Origin: Triticum aestivum
Lineage: Eukaryota; Streptophyta; Magnoliopsida; Poales; Poaceae
Length of the DNA stretch: 64,000 nt
Assembly (NCBI RefSeq): GCF_018294505.1
Contig: NC_057808.1
Location: 359,932,190-359,996,189 of the forward strand
Direction: 5' to 3'
The notes beneath the pieces are model-generated. The model ran no database searches, was not told the origin of the DNA, and was given only the letters and a program-made list of their open reading frames with translations. A program made the translations under genes and the position numbers. Positions 17,472-28,780 of this stretch are shown piece after piece (the first letter of the stretch is position 1; each line of letters starts with the position of its first letter).

Positions 17472-17960
17472 TCAGATGAGAGTTATCATTTGCATGCATG
17501 GTTTTGGTTTATATAGGCGCTCTGAACCAAGGAGCATTGGATTCTTCGCTGTGTAAATTTCGGGTACAAACAGCGTTGCAGGCTTGCAGCTGTGCCTGTG
17601 CGCTTGTACTATGTGTATGTTCTTGTTTCCTCTATCTAAAACGTTGAGAGGTTCACAGCTTCTTTGCTCCGTGGAAACGGTCATATGATTGGTCGAATTG
17701 ACGTTCGGCCGGGCATTGAGAGCGAAAGGGGGCGATTAGGACGTATTTTTTCCCGTGTAGTGTAGGATTTCAGACGGTTCTTTATCTTCACATCTCTTGT
17801 TTAGAACGATGATCCCCGCAAAAAGAAAAAGAAAAAGAAAAAGAAATAGAACGATGATTTGGACGGTAACCAATAGCGTTTCGTGTATGTACTGTGCTCC
17901 CGGCACAGGTATATGCTTTGGTGAGATGTACGGCAGCAAGGAAATTTCCTTTCAGTGTGT
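17472..17960 (-). promoter_or_regulatory. Promoter region of carboxypeptidase gene 1
   Basis: A TATA box, TATATAAA on the minus strand, lies at 17508-17515, about 50 bp upstream of the ATG. A palindromic CATGCATG (RY-type seed-expression element in other grass genes) lies at 17493-17500 right beside it. Blocks further up, such as GTGTAGTGTAGGATTTCAGA (17754-17773) and the GAGATGTACG region, are shared with the promoter of gene 2. Seed expression is an inference. Confidence 0.6.
17818..17846. repeat. (AAAAAG)n simple repeat
   Basis: Short A/G-rich microsatellite in the upstream region of gene 1; absent from the matching place upstream of gene 2. Confidence 0.85.
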
Positions 17961-18172
17961 GGGAGTGCCAAATGGAGGTCTAAGGTTCTTTTCTTTTCTT
18001 TTTCTTTTAATGCGAAAGTCTAAGGCTATTTTCAATGCAATACTAATTAAGTTTACCCCTAAAAAAATACTAATTAAGTTTCTCCACGGCAGCAGGGGCA
18101 AGAGCATCGGAGCTGCGCTTCCTCTTCTTCGCCATGGGGGGAGACTCTGGGGCTCCAGCACTTGAGGGCTAA

Positions 18173-18555
18173 GGGGGTGTTTGTTTTCAGGGACTTTTTT
18201 GTGTAGGGACTAGAAAAAGTCCCTCGAGACTTTTTTACCAAACGGGAGGGACTTTTTAGGGACTAAACTAGGTATTTGGGACTAAATGAAGAAGACTCTC
18301 AAGGAGAGTCTTTTTGGGACTTTTTGGGACTTTTCCAATAATGCCTCTCCATGCACCCATTGGCCCGCCACCCCATGGTGTTGTTTGATTGTTATTTTTC
18401 TATATACTAGGGGCAACATGGTCATTTAATAACCTCTAGGAAGGGACTAAGGACTTTTTAGTCTCTGGAAACAAACAGGGAGAGACTTTTTAGGGACTAG
18501 GGACTTTTTAGTTGGGACTAGAAAAAGTCCTAGGACTAGAGAACCAAACACCACC
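18173..18555. mobile_element. MITE with TAA target duplication (383 bp)
   Basis: The left end GGGGGTGTTTGTTTTCAGGG and right end AGAACCAAACACCACC are inverted copies, and TAA flanks both sides (18170-18172 and 18556-18558). Inside, GGGACTTTTTAGGGACTA-type motifs repeat in both orientations. The 3-bp TAA duplication suggests the PIF/Harbinger group. No coding potential. Confidence 0.75.
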
Positions 18556-18651
18556 TAAATCTACTTGAACATTAACGCTAATTATTAGATAACAGAATCA
18601 CGAGGAGCACAAATGTTTGCATCGGAGATGCGTCACATATCAATAATCCAT

Positions 18652-19137
18652 TCACATTGCTAATGAAGTACCCATACATCTGGATTTATCACCCAACAGA
18701 GAACACTTTTTTTTAGAGCAAGCAAACTGCGCAACATCTTGGGCTAAGTCGCCCATTGCAGAAACAGCTACAAGAGCCGGTACATCATCATCAGCTACAA
18801 GAACTTCACCCGCAGCGAGAGACAAGCCGAGCATGGCTAGGTGGTGGGCAGCCATATTTGCCCCCCTCTTACAGTGGACAAATTCACGTGATGAGGATCA
18901 AAGACTCGCTTGTACTTTGACATCTTCAATCACTTGGGCCTGCCTTGAGAAGTCTGGCGCACGCCGATTAAGTGCTAGTTCCACCAGGAGCGCGTCTGTC
19001 TCGATTATTAGCCGCACCACCCCAAGTTCAGTCGCCAGGTACATCGCCTTTTCCACAGCATGCAGCTCCATGTCAAAAGCAGACGCTACATGTTCGGCTC
19101 GCCAACAGAGAACACTTGCGTGCAAGAGACCGGTTCT

Positions 19138-19172
<35 letters not shown>

Positions 19173-19206
19173 AAAATGCATCGCTTGGCGAAAAGGGACC
19201 CTGCAT
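18652..19206 (-). pseudogene. RNase H-like (RVT_3 type) fragment, frameshifted
   Basis: On the minus strand, 19206-18898 reads ASAFDMELHAVEKAMYLATE then GVVRLIIETDALLVELAL, the Glu-helix and ETD motif of plant RNase H-like domains. A second frame, 18855-18652, continues with AAHHLAMLGLSLAAGE, matching the usual 'aHxLA' tail of this domain. The change of frame near 18856-18898 and the loss of the N-terminal part show it is a relic, from a LINE-type polyprotein or one of the many stand-alone RVT_3 genes. Confidence 0.55.
19138..19175. repeat. (GAAA)n microsatellite
   Basis: About nine GAAA units, lying at the upstream edge of the RNase H-like fragment. Confidence 0.9.
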
Positions 19207-19221
19207 TTAGTCGACAGCAAG

Positions 19222-22200
19222 TCATTCACCCAATGGCCAGCAAGTGCCACAAAGATTCTGTGTTCTTACAAGTGCATACGCATGCTCGGTTGAACTAATC
19301 AGTGTGCAGTGCGAAACTTGTACAGTCGCAGAACGCGGGACATGCCGAACTGTTACCACGGTTGGACGGGTGTGCGCACGCGGAGCATACGCATGCTTGG
19401 TTGAACTGTTACCAGGGGAGAGGGACCGGGTGGCTTTACCTATGCCGGAGTCGGAGAAGAAGCGCCACCGGAGGCGCAGCGAGTGAGCGCCGCCGCAGGC
19501 AGAGCGGTTGCTCCCCGAAGGCACGACCGGCAACAACGCTGCGGTGCCCCTGTTGGCGGTTCGTCCGGAAAAGGTAGGAGGCGGTGGCGGCAGGAAAGAA
19601 TTGACGATTTTATTATGTGTGCGGCGGCATTTAAGAATGAGTAAAACTGAGGCTAAACCGAGTCCTCTCATTCATCCTTACCTATGAGCCATCCGATTTC
19701 GTGTTTGGGACATCCATGGTCGTCGGATCTGAGTTTTGGTCGCGAATTGGGCCGAGTGTCCTGTGGGCTGCTACTCTGGAATTGTTTACCAATACCGTCT
19801 ATGTTCCTCTGTTCATGTATCTCTGGCTCCTGTGAGTCTATGATCTGGTGGTAGTCATTCCATTAGATGCATCTGTGCTAAACGTACAGGGTGAAATCAC
19901 TTTTAGTGATATTCTTTTTGCAAGGAGCACTTGCGCTGATTAGATGAATTTCATTCCTCCTGTCTCAGTTTTGCTGAGTAATAATGGTTTGAGGGTGATG
20001 TCAGTGCGTGGATCTACTGTAGGATTATTTGAAAATGAGTGACCAATACTGATCACTCTTTAGATCTTGTTTCCAGAGCGTTATCAAAGGTTGGATGGTT
20101 TTGACTCTCTAAAGCAGATTCGATCGCAAGAGCGTGCTCATAGCTGATAGACTTGCTACTGATTGGTAGAAAGGTTTGGTCCAATAATATGTATTTACGT
20201 CATAGTACAATATGATTGATGGCATGAGGAATGAAAATCATATGCTTTTCTTCAGAAGGTTCCCATTTAATGCTTTTTATGAGAATTTTTTTTTTCAAAA
20301 TCTTACTCATATATTATGTTTCTTTGCATTGCTCATGAAACTATTAAAATTCAATGGTAGTTTTTTCAAGGAACTTATGTTATTGGCATGAAATAGTTCT
20401 CTGTGTACTAGCGATCTTATTGCTGCCTGCTTGCCTGAAAAATGGCCACATCACACTTATAGGTTCGTATTATTCAGTATGCTCACATACATAAGCTGAC
20501 ACTTTGTTAAAGAAGCATAGGTTTGGCTCAGTCACACCGCCTCACTTGATTTCACCATTTTGGTGTTAAATAGAAAATCCAAGCTCCAGAGCTATGCTCC
20601 GAAGTTTGTTAGTTATAAGGGAATTTGTATGGAGTTAAGCAGAAGCACATTGGACTTTAGCAAAATGATTATTCTCTACTTCTATTAATTCGTAGTTAAC
20701 TGATTATATACCCTTCCATTGCAGGTCCAGATTGCAACACTTTTATGTCCGCACATATCAGTCTAAGCTCTACAGATTCAGGAGGTGCTCTCGGGTCACT
20801 TTTGCGGTTTATGCCCCCATTAGCTTGTATCTCCGTCAAATAATCCATGTTTTTTTTCCTTGGTGAGGTTTGCCATCGAATGATGAAATGCATATCCAGA
20901 GATAAGGTAAAGAATAGATCTATGTAGTAAATATAGAGGTACCTTGTTTTTTATATGCACGAAGCTCCCATCGCAATACTGAAGTTTATAATTCAAGTTT
21001 GATCTATATAGAAAGTCTATTAGTAACCCTAGGTGAAGATTAAGTAATTCTTCACCCCGGTCCAGACAACGAGCCGGACTCCCCGATCGCACCACCCTGA
21101 GTCTACCGGTCGCCTTCATACTGATGTAAAATTTTATCCCGTGTGATGTAATTTTACGTGAAGTCAAGAGCCCACTCCGTCCCTAATAAAGAAAAGAAAA
21201 AAACAAGGCCACACCCGAGATGAAAAAAAAAGAGCGAACTCCCTCGTCCAATTCTAATCAGGGGCGAGTAATAATCTGAAAAAAGAAAAAAAAACAAGGG
21301 CGGAGTGGACGAGGGGTGCGAGCTCCGAGCGGCGGTTGGGCTCCGGCGTCGTGATGCTCCACGGCGTTGGGAGCGGCGCGTGGGATCGGCGTCTCTGCAG
21401 GGTGGTCTTAGTTTCGGGCAACGCGGCGGGCCGAGCCGTCGTGTTGCGACGTCGGTAGTGCTTGGCGTCAGGGCTGCATCTCCCGTGTGGACGGCGCCTC
21501 GTCGGCAGAGTCGCCGGCAACGAACACTCGGCCGAAGACGGGACCACGCCATGAACCAGGGTTTAGCGGCGTACTCGGCTGGACGACGAGCTGGTCGTGG
21601 TTGGGCGGCGCGGCGAGTCGTGTCGTGTCTGCTTCTTGAAGAGGTAGTTTGACGCTCTCCGATAGATGCCCCAGTGATTTGCTTCAGGATCCAGCCCTGT
21701 CTGTTTGATTCATTTTAAAAAGAGTTTTGTTTGATTCTTCCAACGAAATTGCTTTGTTACGCCCGACTACTCGACTAGATGGAGATCCTCACAGGCTCGC
21801 AGCTATGGCTGGATATGCTTCAATAACTTCAATTTATTTCCAAAATGTTTCCAGCCGATAGTCGTAGCCTTATTTTAGTTGCCTCAGATCTTCGACTATG
21901 GCTGCAGGAGCGCACGCGTATAAGAAGAAAGCAGAAACATCCATCAAATACTTGACCATGATCATGATCACATAGTAGACGTTATTTGATCCAGTAGCAA
22001 TTTAGTTAATATTTTTGATTGGTGGGGAACAAACAGACTAATGGTCAATTTGGTAATGTTGCGTCTAGTTCTTGTTCTGACCCACTAATCAAAAAGGCGA
22101 TCAAACCTTTCTCCTTCACTCCCCGCTAGTAATTCCCAAAATAAAGCAAAAAAAGTATTGGCCATAAAACTAATTCCCTTGCCCAATATCCTACTAACTC

Positions 22201-24437
22201 CCTCCTCTATATCTCCTACTGCTCTCCCCATCATTTGCCAAACAGGCCATATATGAGGTGCTATGTTTGATGGTTGCCTGAAGCAAAACAAGAACCATTT
22301 GAATTCCGATTGGTTAGGAGAGTGGTTCGATTACTCTTCAGTTTGTTAGTCCCAAATTTGGCTGCATCAGCTGCTACAGGAGATGGCCATGTGTATGCCA
22401 CAAAATTAGCTTGATCTAAAGATAGTACGAGTAGGCATACTCTGTAGCTCCTAGTGTAGGTAGCTGGACTATGCAGCCATCTAATTGGAATTCAGAACTA
22501 GCGATTTGGTAGTTCCAACAAGTCAGGGATTCAGTATAAAGCTTAAAGGTGTTCTAATGTATTCGAGCTTGCTCTCCTTAGTACAGGGATAGCTTTGCCT
22601 CCAAAATATATAGTGATAGGTCAAAGTTCTTCCAGTATCCTGTCCAAACTGTAATATCTAGATGACATGAATCGTGATCTAAGAATTCAGTTTCTGATTT
22701 TAAGGGGTGTACAAAAAATCAAATAAACTTATGACCATCATCGTATTCACTTTGATTTGGTTTCAGCTAACCTGACCTCTCTGCGTAAATATTGAGTTAG
22801 CTGCTTGAAACTTTTTTATGCACAACATGAAAATTTATGAAGGACCACCAGGGCCTCTGTAAATTAGATAAAGGAAATGCTGAGTTAGCTCGAAAAGTTT
22901 CCACATAGATTAAAGGATAAATCAGAAATTGTATCAAGTAATAACTTCAAAAATGATATCCCAGTGCACTTTAATCATTTGCTATGAACATATTAATGCA
23001 ATCAGTATTGCCCCCAGTCCATCAATTTATATGAGTATGTGTCTATTTACTCTCCCATCCAATGTGTCTGCTCGAATTATGTTACTATTTACTGTTTTCA
23101 TGTAGCAACTTCTGTTGTTGTATAATCTTTTAGCATTACTGATGGTCTCGGTATCAGGGTACAGTGGTGGTTGGCATTCTACTTGATGTGGGCGGTATCT
23201 CCTCCTACGACAACGGTCGGCAACTAGCTGTTTGCAGCCGGAATTCTTCAGTATCGACCACTCTCCGTCATTTTACATGAGTATGTCTTGATTTACTCTC
23301 CCATGCGAAATATTTGCTTGAATTAAGTTAGATCAGTAAGAAAACTAGGTAGCAGAATTAGGATGGATTACGTCCACAAATATATTTCTTTTGGGCATAG
23401 CTATCCTACAAGCTTACATCAGATTGACAGTTGTTCATTTCTTCAAAATTCTGGTGTAGTGTTGTGATTTCCCAGATGAGTGTTGTGTTATGTGAAAAAT
23501 TATCATTAAACATATGTGAATAGGAGAAAAATATGTAAAATAGCACAAAACAGATACATCCAGCAAGGTATTTTCTATGGAATGGTTTCAATGCTCAATG
23601 TTATGAAAAACACATCCGCATGCACATTACATATGGAGCACGATGCGCAGCCTAGAACTAGTCAGATGTTTTACTTTGCACGAAATTTGGTGATCTTAAC
23701 CACAGAAAATAAAAAAATACCTCAAATGTATTTTCATTACTGTCAAATTTAATGTGATTTGATTGTTATTATCTGGGAGGTGATATGTTCTATTTTGCAA
23801 GCATTGATAGGACCAAAGCCAGAGTTTACAGCAGTTATGGGAGAAAACAAAGAAGGGTGGGGATTAGGACCCAGCGGCCACAGACGAAATCTGAACCCAA
23901 AGTACCAAACCACGTTTCGTTTTGTTTTTTAGGCCCCTATGCTTCAAGAACTATTATCCAATTTGATGGCTGCTACTTGGTGCGTGTGGTGGGTGTCCAT
24001 GAGGTACTTCTCGGCAGCAGCCTTGCCTATCGATTTGCCAACAAGATCCAGTCAGATTGTTTAATCACTGACTCTAGGATCCATGCCTACTCTAGGTAGA
24101 ACTTCAGTAAGCTGCAGAAATAAACAATAGAAAGGGTAAAGAACCACTAAGCATGACATTTACCTGATATGGCCCAGATTGTATTATTTGAACACCATAT
24201 GGTCCAAATTGTAACCAAGTAAAACTGCATGCTCGTCAAATTTTGTATGATGAAACCATAATATTAGCACTCTGAATGCACGTTTTGATTGACTACTACC
24301 CTGGGTGTCATCCATGTTATTAGCTATGTTTTGTTACAGGGGATCTTGGGTACTGCCTGGATGTGTTGCTTGAGCAGAAGACTTCCATGTTTTTGTTCAT
24401 AGACCGTGTCATTCTTATTTTTCTTGTACTTATCATG
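19222..24437. other. Gene-poor DNA with GC-rich patches
   Basis: No gene I can support. 19240-19420 has a diverged direct repeat (CATACGCATGCTCGGTTGAAC and CATACGCATGCTTGGTTGAAC forms). 19440-19580 and 21300-21650 are GC-rich with short open frames in several phases, resembling first-exon or promoter DNA but without a consistent frame. 19680-21200 and 21660-23000 are ordinary AT-rich intergenic sequence. Confidence 0.4.
23010..23335. repeat. Two-copy diverged direct repeat (~246-bp period)
   Basis: ATGAGTATGTGTCTATTTACTCTCCCATCC near 23030 and ATGAGTATGTCTTGATTTACTCTCCCATGC near 23278 share the same order of words, with similar CAATTTAT/CATTTTAC text in front. Non-coding. Confidence 0.55.
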
Positions 24438-24439
24438 TA

Positions 24440-24501
24440 CTCCCTCCGTCCCATAATATAAGAACGTTTTTAACACTAGTGTAGTACGTTGACAGAGGGA
24501 G
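24440..24501. mobile_element. Stowaway MITE (short, 62 bp)
   Basis: Starts CTCCCTCCGTCCCATAATAT and ends GACAGAGGGAG, with TA on both sides (24438-24439 and 24502-24503). This is the classic terminus and target duplication of Tc1/Mariner-type Stowaway MITEs of Triticeae. Confidence 0.9.
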
Positions 24502-24503
24502 TA

Positions 24504-25230
24504 CATGTCATGGTTGATGGAAGAGCGTTCGGTTCAGCCATATGGCGTGTACATGTTGCCTAACAAGTTTGTTTTCTCAATACAGAAGCTGTACAATTAT
24601 ATGAAACTGAAAATATTTAGTTTTCTGGCCATAACTCTGAATTTTTATTGACTTGTTGCTTCTTTATGTGCTCAATTTTTGGTTGCTACTAGCTTGCTGT
24701 AATATAGACTGTTGACTTGGACGATATAATTTATCATGTTCCTTAAAAAAATTATGTACAATTTCTTCTCATGGATGTTAATTATCATGTCAAGCTTTAA
24801 GCTCACACTCTTGGAGATTTTTTTGTTTACGAGGAGAAATCAGAGATTTGAGGTTCCTTTTGCTATTGTATAATTCTCTCATTTTGATCATTAACATAAT
24901 TCGATTAGTTTTTTATCTCATCGGTCTACGACATCAGTCGGATTCAGAAATTACGCTGTGTAAAACCCATGTGTTTTGTAGTCTTTTTTTTACGTTCCTT
25001 TTTGTCGTAAAATTACATCAATAGCATCTGGTTTCTTACAGCGATTACCCTGGTTCAGTTCCTCACACATCCACAACGTAACGTGCCTTGCATGCACATC
25101 GTAAGATTACCTCAGAAGCCCTTTCTTACGGTGGTTCAAGGCGTGTGCTCGTGGGTGTGGCATGTGGTTCGGCTGTGAGGTAAATTTACGTTCCACTCTT
25201 TTTTTCCTAGTGGTTGTGGCTGTGGCTCAA
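24504..25230. other. Intergenic DNA, nothing recognised
   Basis: AT-rich sequence without a supported gene or clear repeat boundary. Confidence 0.4.
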
Positions 25231-26315
25231 TCCCTATATATACTGATTAAGGGATCAGAATATTATTCTGATCACAACATGAACTTCCTGAGTTACACGC
25301 CTGAACTTCCCTCTATAGGAACCCGACCTTCGGGCTATCTTCGCAACTGTGTCTCCTCGCGCGAATTATTCTGGTTAGTTGTGTTTTATATGATGTTAGT
25401 GTAATCTAGAAACATTTTTTACCAACTAAATACCCGTTTTAAATAGGAATCTCGCTCGTTGACGGATTTTGCTCTCGGGTCGTGATGAAATTGCGTTTTT
25501 TGCAATTTTACTGCCTGAGTTGTTCGACCTGAACTTCTCCCAGTGCTAGGTTGAACTTCCGTCAACATTGCCCAAATGGGGCTTGCGATATACCGTTGGA
25601 AAGCTATGGACACCCGTATCATGACCCAAGTTAAAATTTTGACAAAATGTAAGCAGTTTAAGAGCAGTTTTGAAAACCGTTTTTTTTTCATACAAAAAAC
25701 GTGAATCGTATTTTCGATCGCATTTCTAAACCATTTATCAGAATGAGGCAAATAAAATGGCGTTGCAAAGCTGCTGTAAAACCGCTCCTTCCACATGTTG
25801 AAAGTTTTCTCTAATCCTTATGGTTAAAGATTAATTTGGAAAATCGTAAAATTTTGCAAACCAAACAGCCGAGTTCGTATTTTCGATGTCATTTCTAAAC
25901 GGCTAATCCAATTGAGGCAAATGATATGGCGTTGGAAAGCTTATGAAAATGCGCTACTTTCTCATGTTGAAAGGTTTTTCTAATTTGAAACGGTTTAAAA
26001 TTAATTTAGAGTACGATACAGGTTTCACCGAGTTCGTATTTTCGAGCTAATTTTTTAACCGTAAGTCCGAATCCAGCAAATGATACGGCGTTGGAAAGCT
26101 TGAACAAATGCGAAACTTTTTGATATATATATATTTTCTCCCAATTCTTTACGGTTTTATATCAATTTTGAAAATGGCTAAAAATATATTTTCGCTGTAA
26201 TTTTACAACTTTTATCGGAATGCGGCAAATAATATACCGTTGAAAAGCTACGTAAAATGCGAAACTTTTTCATGTTGATGGTTTTCTCTGATTCCTAGCT
26301 GTTTTCAAGTAATTT
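25231..26315. repeat. TIR-like end plus five-unit tandem array (array A)
   Basis: The left edge has CCCTATATATACTGATTAAG followed by the small palindrome GATCAGAATATTATTCTGATC. From about 25560 a diverged repeat of 150-169 bp follows, each unit with a core like GGCAAATGATATGGCGTTGG then AAAGCT. Cores are at about 25593, 25759, 25928, 26087 and 26237. No frame stays open across units. The array stops where the Gypsy LTR begins. The same unit occurs in inverted orientation at 36390-37070. Confidence 0.65.
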
Positions 26316-27312
26316 TGAGGCCAAGGACCAGAGGGGAAACCCTTCTCCCATCTAGGGAGGAGGTCAAGGAAGAAGAAGACGAAGGGGACCCCTCTCCCCT
26401 TCTCTTCCGGTGGCGCCGGAACGCTGCCGTGGCCATCATCATCACCGCAATCTTCACCAACAACTTCACCACCATCATCACCAACTCTTCCCCCTCTCTA
26501 TGCAGCGGTGTAACCTCTCTCTTACCCGCTGTAATCTCTACTTAAACATGGTGCTCAATGCTATATATTATTTCCCAATGATGTATGGCTATCCTATGAT
26601 GTTTGAGTAGATCCATTTTGTCCTATGGGTTATTTGATGATCAAGATTGGTTTGAGTTGCATGTTTTATTATTGGTGTTGTCCTATGGTGCTCTCCGTGG
26701 CGCGCAAGTATGAGGGATTCCCGCTGTAGGGTTTGCAATATGTTCATGATTTGCTTATGGTGGGTGGCGTGAGTGACAGAAGCACAGACCCGAGTAAGTA
26801 GGTTGTTTGCGTATGGGATAAAGAGGACTTGATACTTTAAGGCTATGGTTGGGTTTTACCTTAATGATCTTTAGTAGTTGCGGATGCTTGCTAGAGTTCC
26901 AATCATAAGTGCATATGATCCAAGTAGAGAAAGTATGTTAGCTTATGCCTCTCCCTCAAATAAAATTGCAATAATGATTACCAGTCTAGTTATCGATTGC
27001 CTAGGGACAAATAACTTTCTCGTAACAAAAAGCTCTTTACTAAAACTAACTTAGTTGTGTCTTCATCTAAACAGCCCCTACTTTTTATTTACGTGCTCTT
27101 TATATTCTTGCAAACCTATCCAAAAACACCTACAAAGTACTTCTAGTTTCATACTTGTTTCCGGTAAAGCGAACGTCAAGTGTGCGTAGAGTTGTATCGG
27201 TGGTCGATAGAACTTGAGGGAATATTTGTTCTACCTTTAGCTCCTCGTTGGGTTCGATACTCTTACTTATCGAAAGAGGCTACAATTGATCCCATATACT
27301 TGTTGGTTATCA
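26316..27312 (+). repeat. 5' LTR of Gypsy 2, 5'-truncated
   Basis: Ends TTGTTGGTTATCA, followed by the primer-binding site. It has no TGATACGT start; the first bases (about 26316) are internal LTR sequence, so its left end has been deleted. Confidence 0.7.
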
Positions 27313-27436
27313 AGACCTTTTTCTGGCGCCGTTGCCGGGGAGCAATAGCGTGGGGCGGATATTCTCGTGTGTGCTTGTTTGTTTTATCACTAAGTAATTT
27401 TTATTTGTTGTTCTTAGTTGTTCTTTATCTTTAGTT

Positions 27437-28780
27437 ATGGATATGGAACACGAAATACCAAAAAAATTAGGTGTGCTTGTTGCTCATGGAGATGGGGACC
27501 ATCCTAAAACCCTCGATGCTCAGTATGTGAAAGATATTATGTACTACTTTGATAATCCCGAGAAAACCCCATTCAATTATGTAATGGGAGACACGTTGGA
27601 TCAACGTGAATACTTTAGGGATTATCGCTTGACTCAAAAAGGGAAACTATTGTGGGATCAAATTCATATGTTGAAGTGGTATGCTAGGCAACTATGCTTG
27701 AGATATGATTATACTTGTTGCTCTAGGATGAAGGCTCCACCCCTTCCCTTTTCATGCAAATTTAATGATAATAAAACCTTAGCTTCTTATGCTAATGGTG
27801 TATATGATTACTATGATGTGGAACAAATAGAAGAATTCGTTGCTTTTATGGGTGCTTATGAAATTGAATCTATGTTCAAAGAGTTTGAAAATCTTTATGA
27901 TGTTGTTTATAGACCTGAAAATTTAGCTATCCTTAAATATTGCTATGCCAATTATGAATACAATTCTGATATTGATGCATTTATTGAGAAAGTCTCCGCT
28001 GTCCAAGAAGAGACTAATATTTTCCAGGAACCTATGGAAGAAGAAATTGGTGAAACTGTGAGCTCATTGGATGAAAAAGATGATGAGGAGAGCGAAGAAC
28101 AAAAGGAGGAAGAGCGGATTAGCTACCCGTGCCCACCTTCTAATGAGAGTAACTCTTCAACTCATACATTGTTTAATTTCCCTTCATGCTTACCGAAGGA
28201 TGATTGCTATGATGATTGTTATGATCCCGTTGATTCTCTTGAAATATCCCTTTTTGATGATGCTTGCTATGCTTATGACCAAGATGCCAATATGAATTAT
28301 GCTTATGGAGATGAACTTGCTATAGTTCCTTATGTTAAACATGAAATTGTTGCTATTGCACCCACGCATGATAGTCCTATTATCTTTTTGGATTCTCCCA
28401 ACTACACTATATCGGAGAAGTTTGCCCTTATTAAGGATTATATTGATGGGTTGCCTTTTACCGTTGCACATGATGATTTTGATGAGTATAATATGCATGT
28501 GCTTGCTGCTCCTACTTGCAATTATTATGAGAGAGGAACTATATCTCCACCTCTCTATGTTTCCAACACGATAAAATTGCAAGAAACTGTTTATACTATG
28601 CATTGGCCTTTACTATGTGTGCATGAATTGTTCTTTTATGACATGCCAATGCATAGGAAGAGAGTTAGACTTCGTATTTTCTTGATATATGTTGCTTTGT
28701 GCTCACTACTAAATGCCAAATCATTGCTAATTAAAATTGGCTTTGATATACCTTGGGATCCGGGTGGATTCACTACTTGA
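27437..28780 (+). CDS. Gypsy-associated acidic protein, 447 aa, function unknown
   Basis: Uninterrupted from ATG (27437) to TGA (28778-28780), about 95 bp after the primer-binding site, where gag would normally be. The first 170 residues have mixed composition (PKKLGVLVAHGDGDHPKTLD near the start, MGDTLDQREYFRDYRL); the middle is very acidic (EEIGETVSSLDEKDDEESEE, about residues 201-220) and Tyr/Asp-rich (DDCYDDCYDP). It ends with MPMHRKRVRLR, shared with the decayed ORF at 493-1443. I see no CCHC knuckle, protease or pol motif. It may help packaging in trans, but that is inference. Confidence 0.6.
   Translation: MDMEHEIPKKLGVLVAHGDGDHPKTLDAQYVKDIMYYFDNPEKTPFNYVMGDTLDQREYFRDYRLTQKGKLLWDQIHMLKWYARQLCLRYDYTCCSRMKAPPLPFSCKFNDNKTLASYANGVYDYYDVEQIEEFVAFMGAYEIESMFKEFENLYDVVYRPENLAILKYCYANYEYNSDIDAFIEKVSAVQEETNIFQEPMEEEIGETVSSLDEKDDEESEEQKEEERISYPCPPSNESNSSTHTLFNFPSCLPKDDCYDDCYDPVDSLEISLFDDACYAYDQDANMNYAYGDELAIVPYVKHEIVAIAPTHDSPIIFLDSPNYTISEKFALIKDYIDGLPFTVAHDDFDEYNMHVLAAPTCNYYERGTISPPLYVSNTIKLQETVYTMHWPLLCVHELFFYDMPMHRKRVRLRIFLIYVALCSLLNAKSLLIKIGFDIPWDPGGFTT

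Noticed and set aside
19990..20070. Possible C/D-box snoRNA (GTGATGT ... CTGAT words)
   Set aside because: Box C is not a good match, there is no terminal stem, and a guide target could not be shown; too weak to report.
28190..28603. Minus-strand ORF inside the Gypsy acidic ORF
   Set aside because: Shadow frame of Asp/Tyr-rich codons read backwards as Ile/Ser-rich text.
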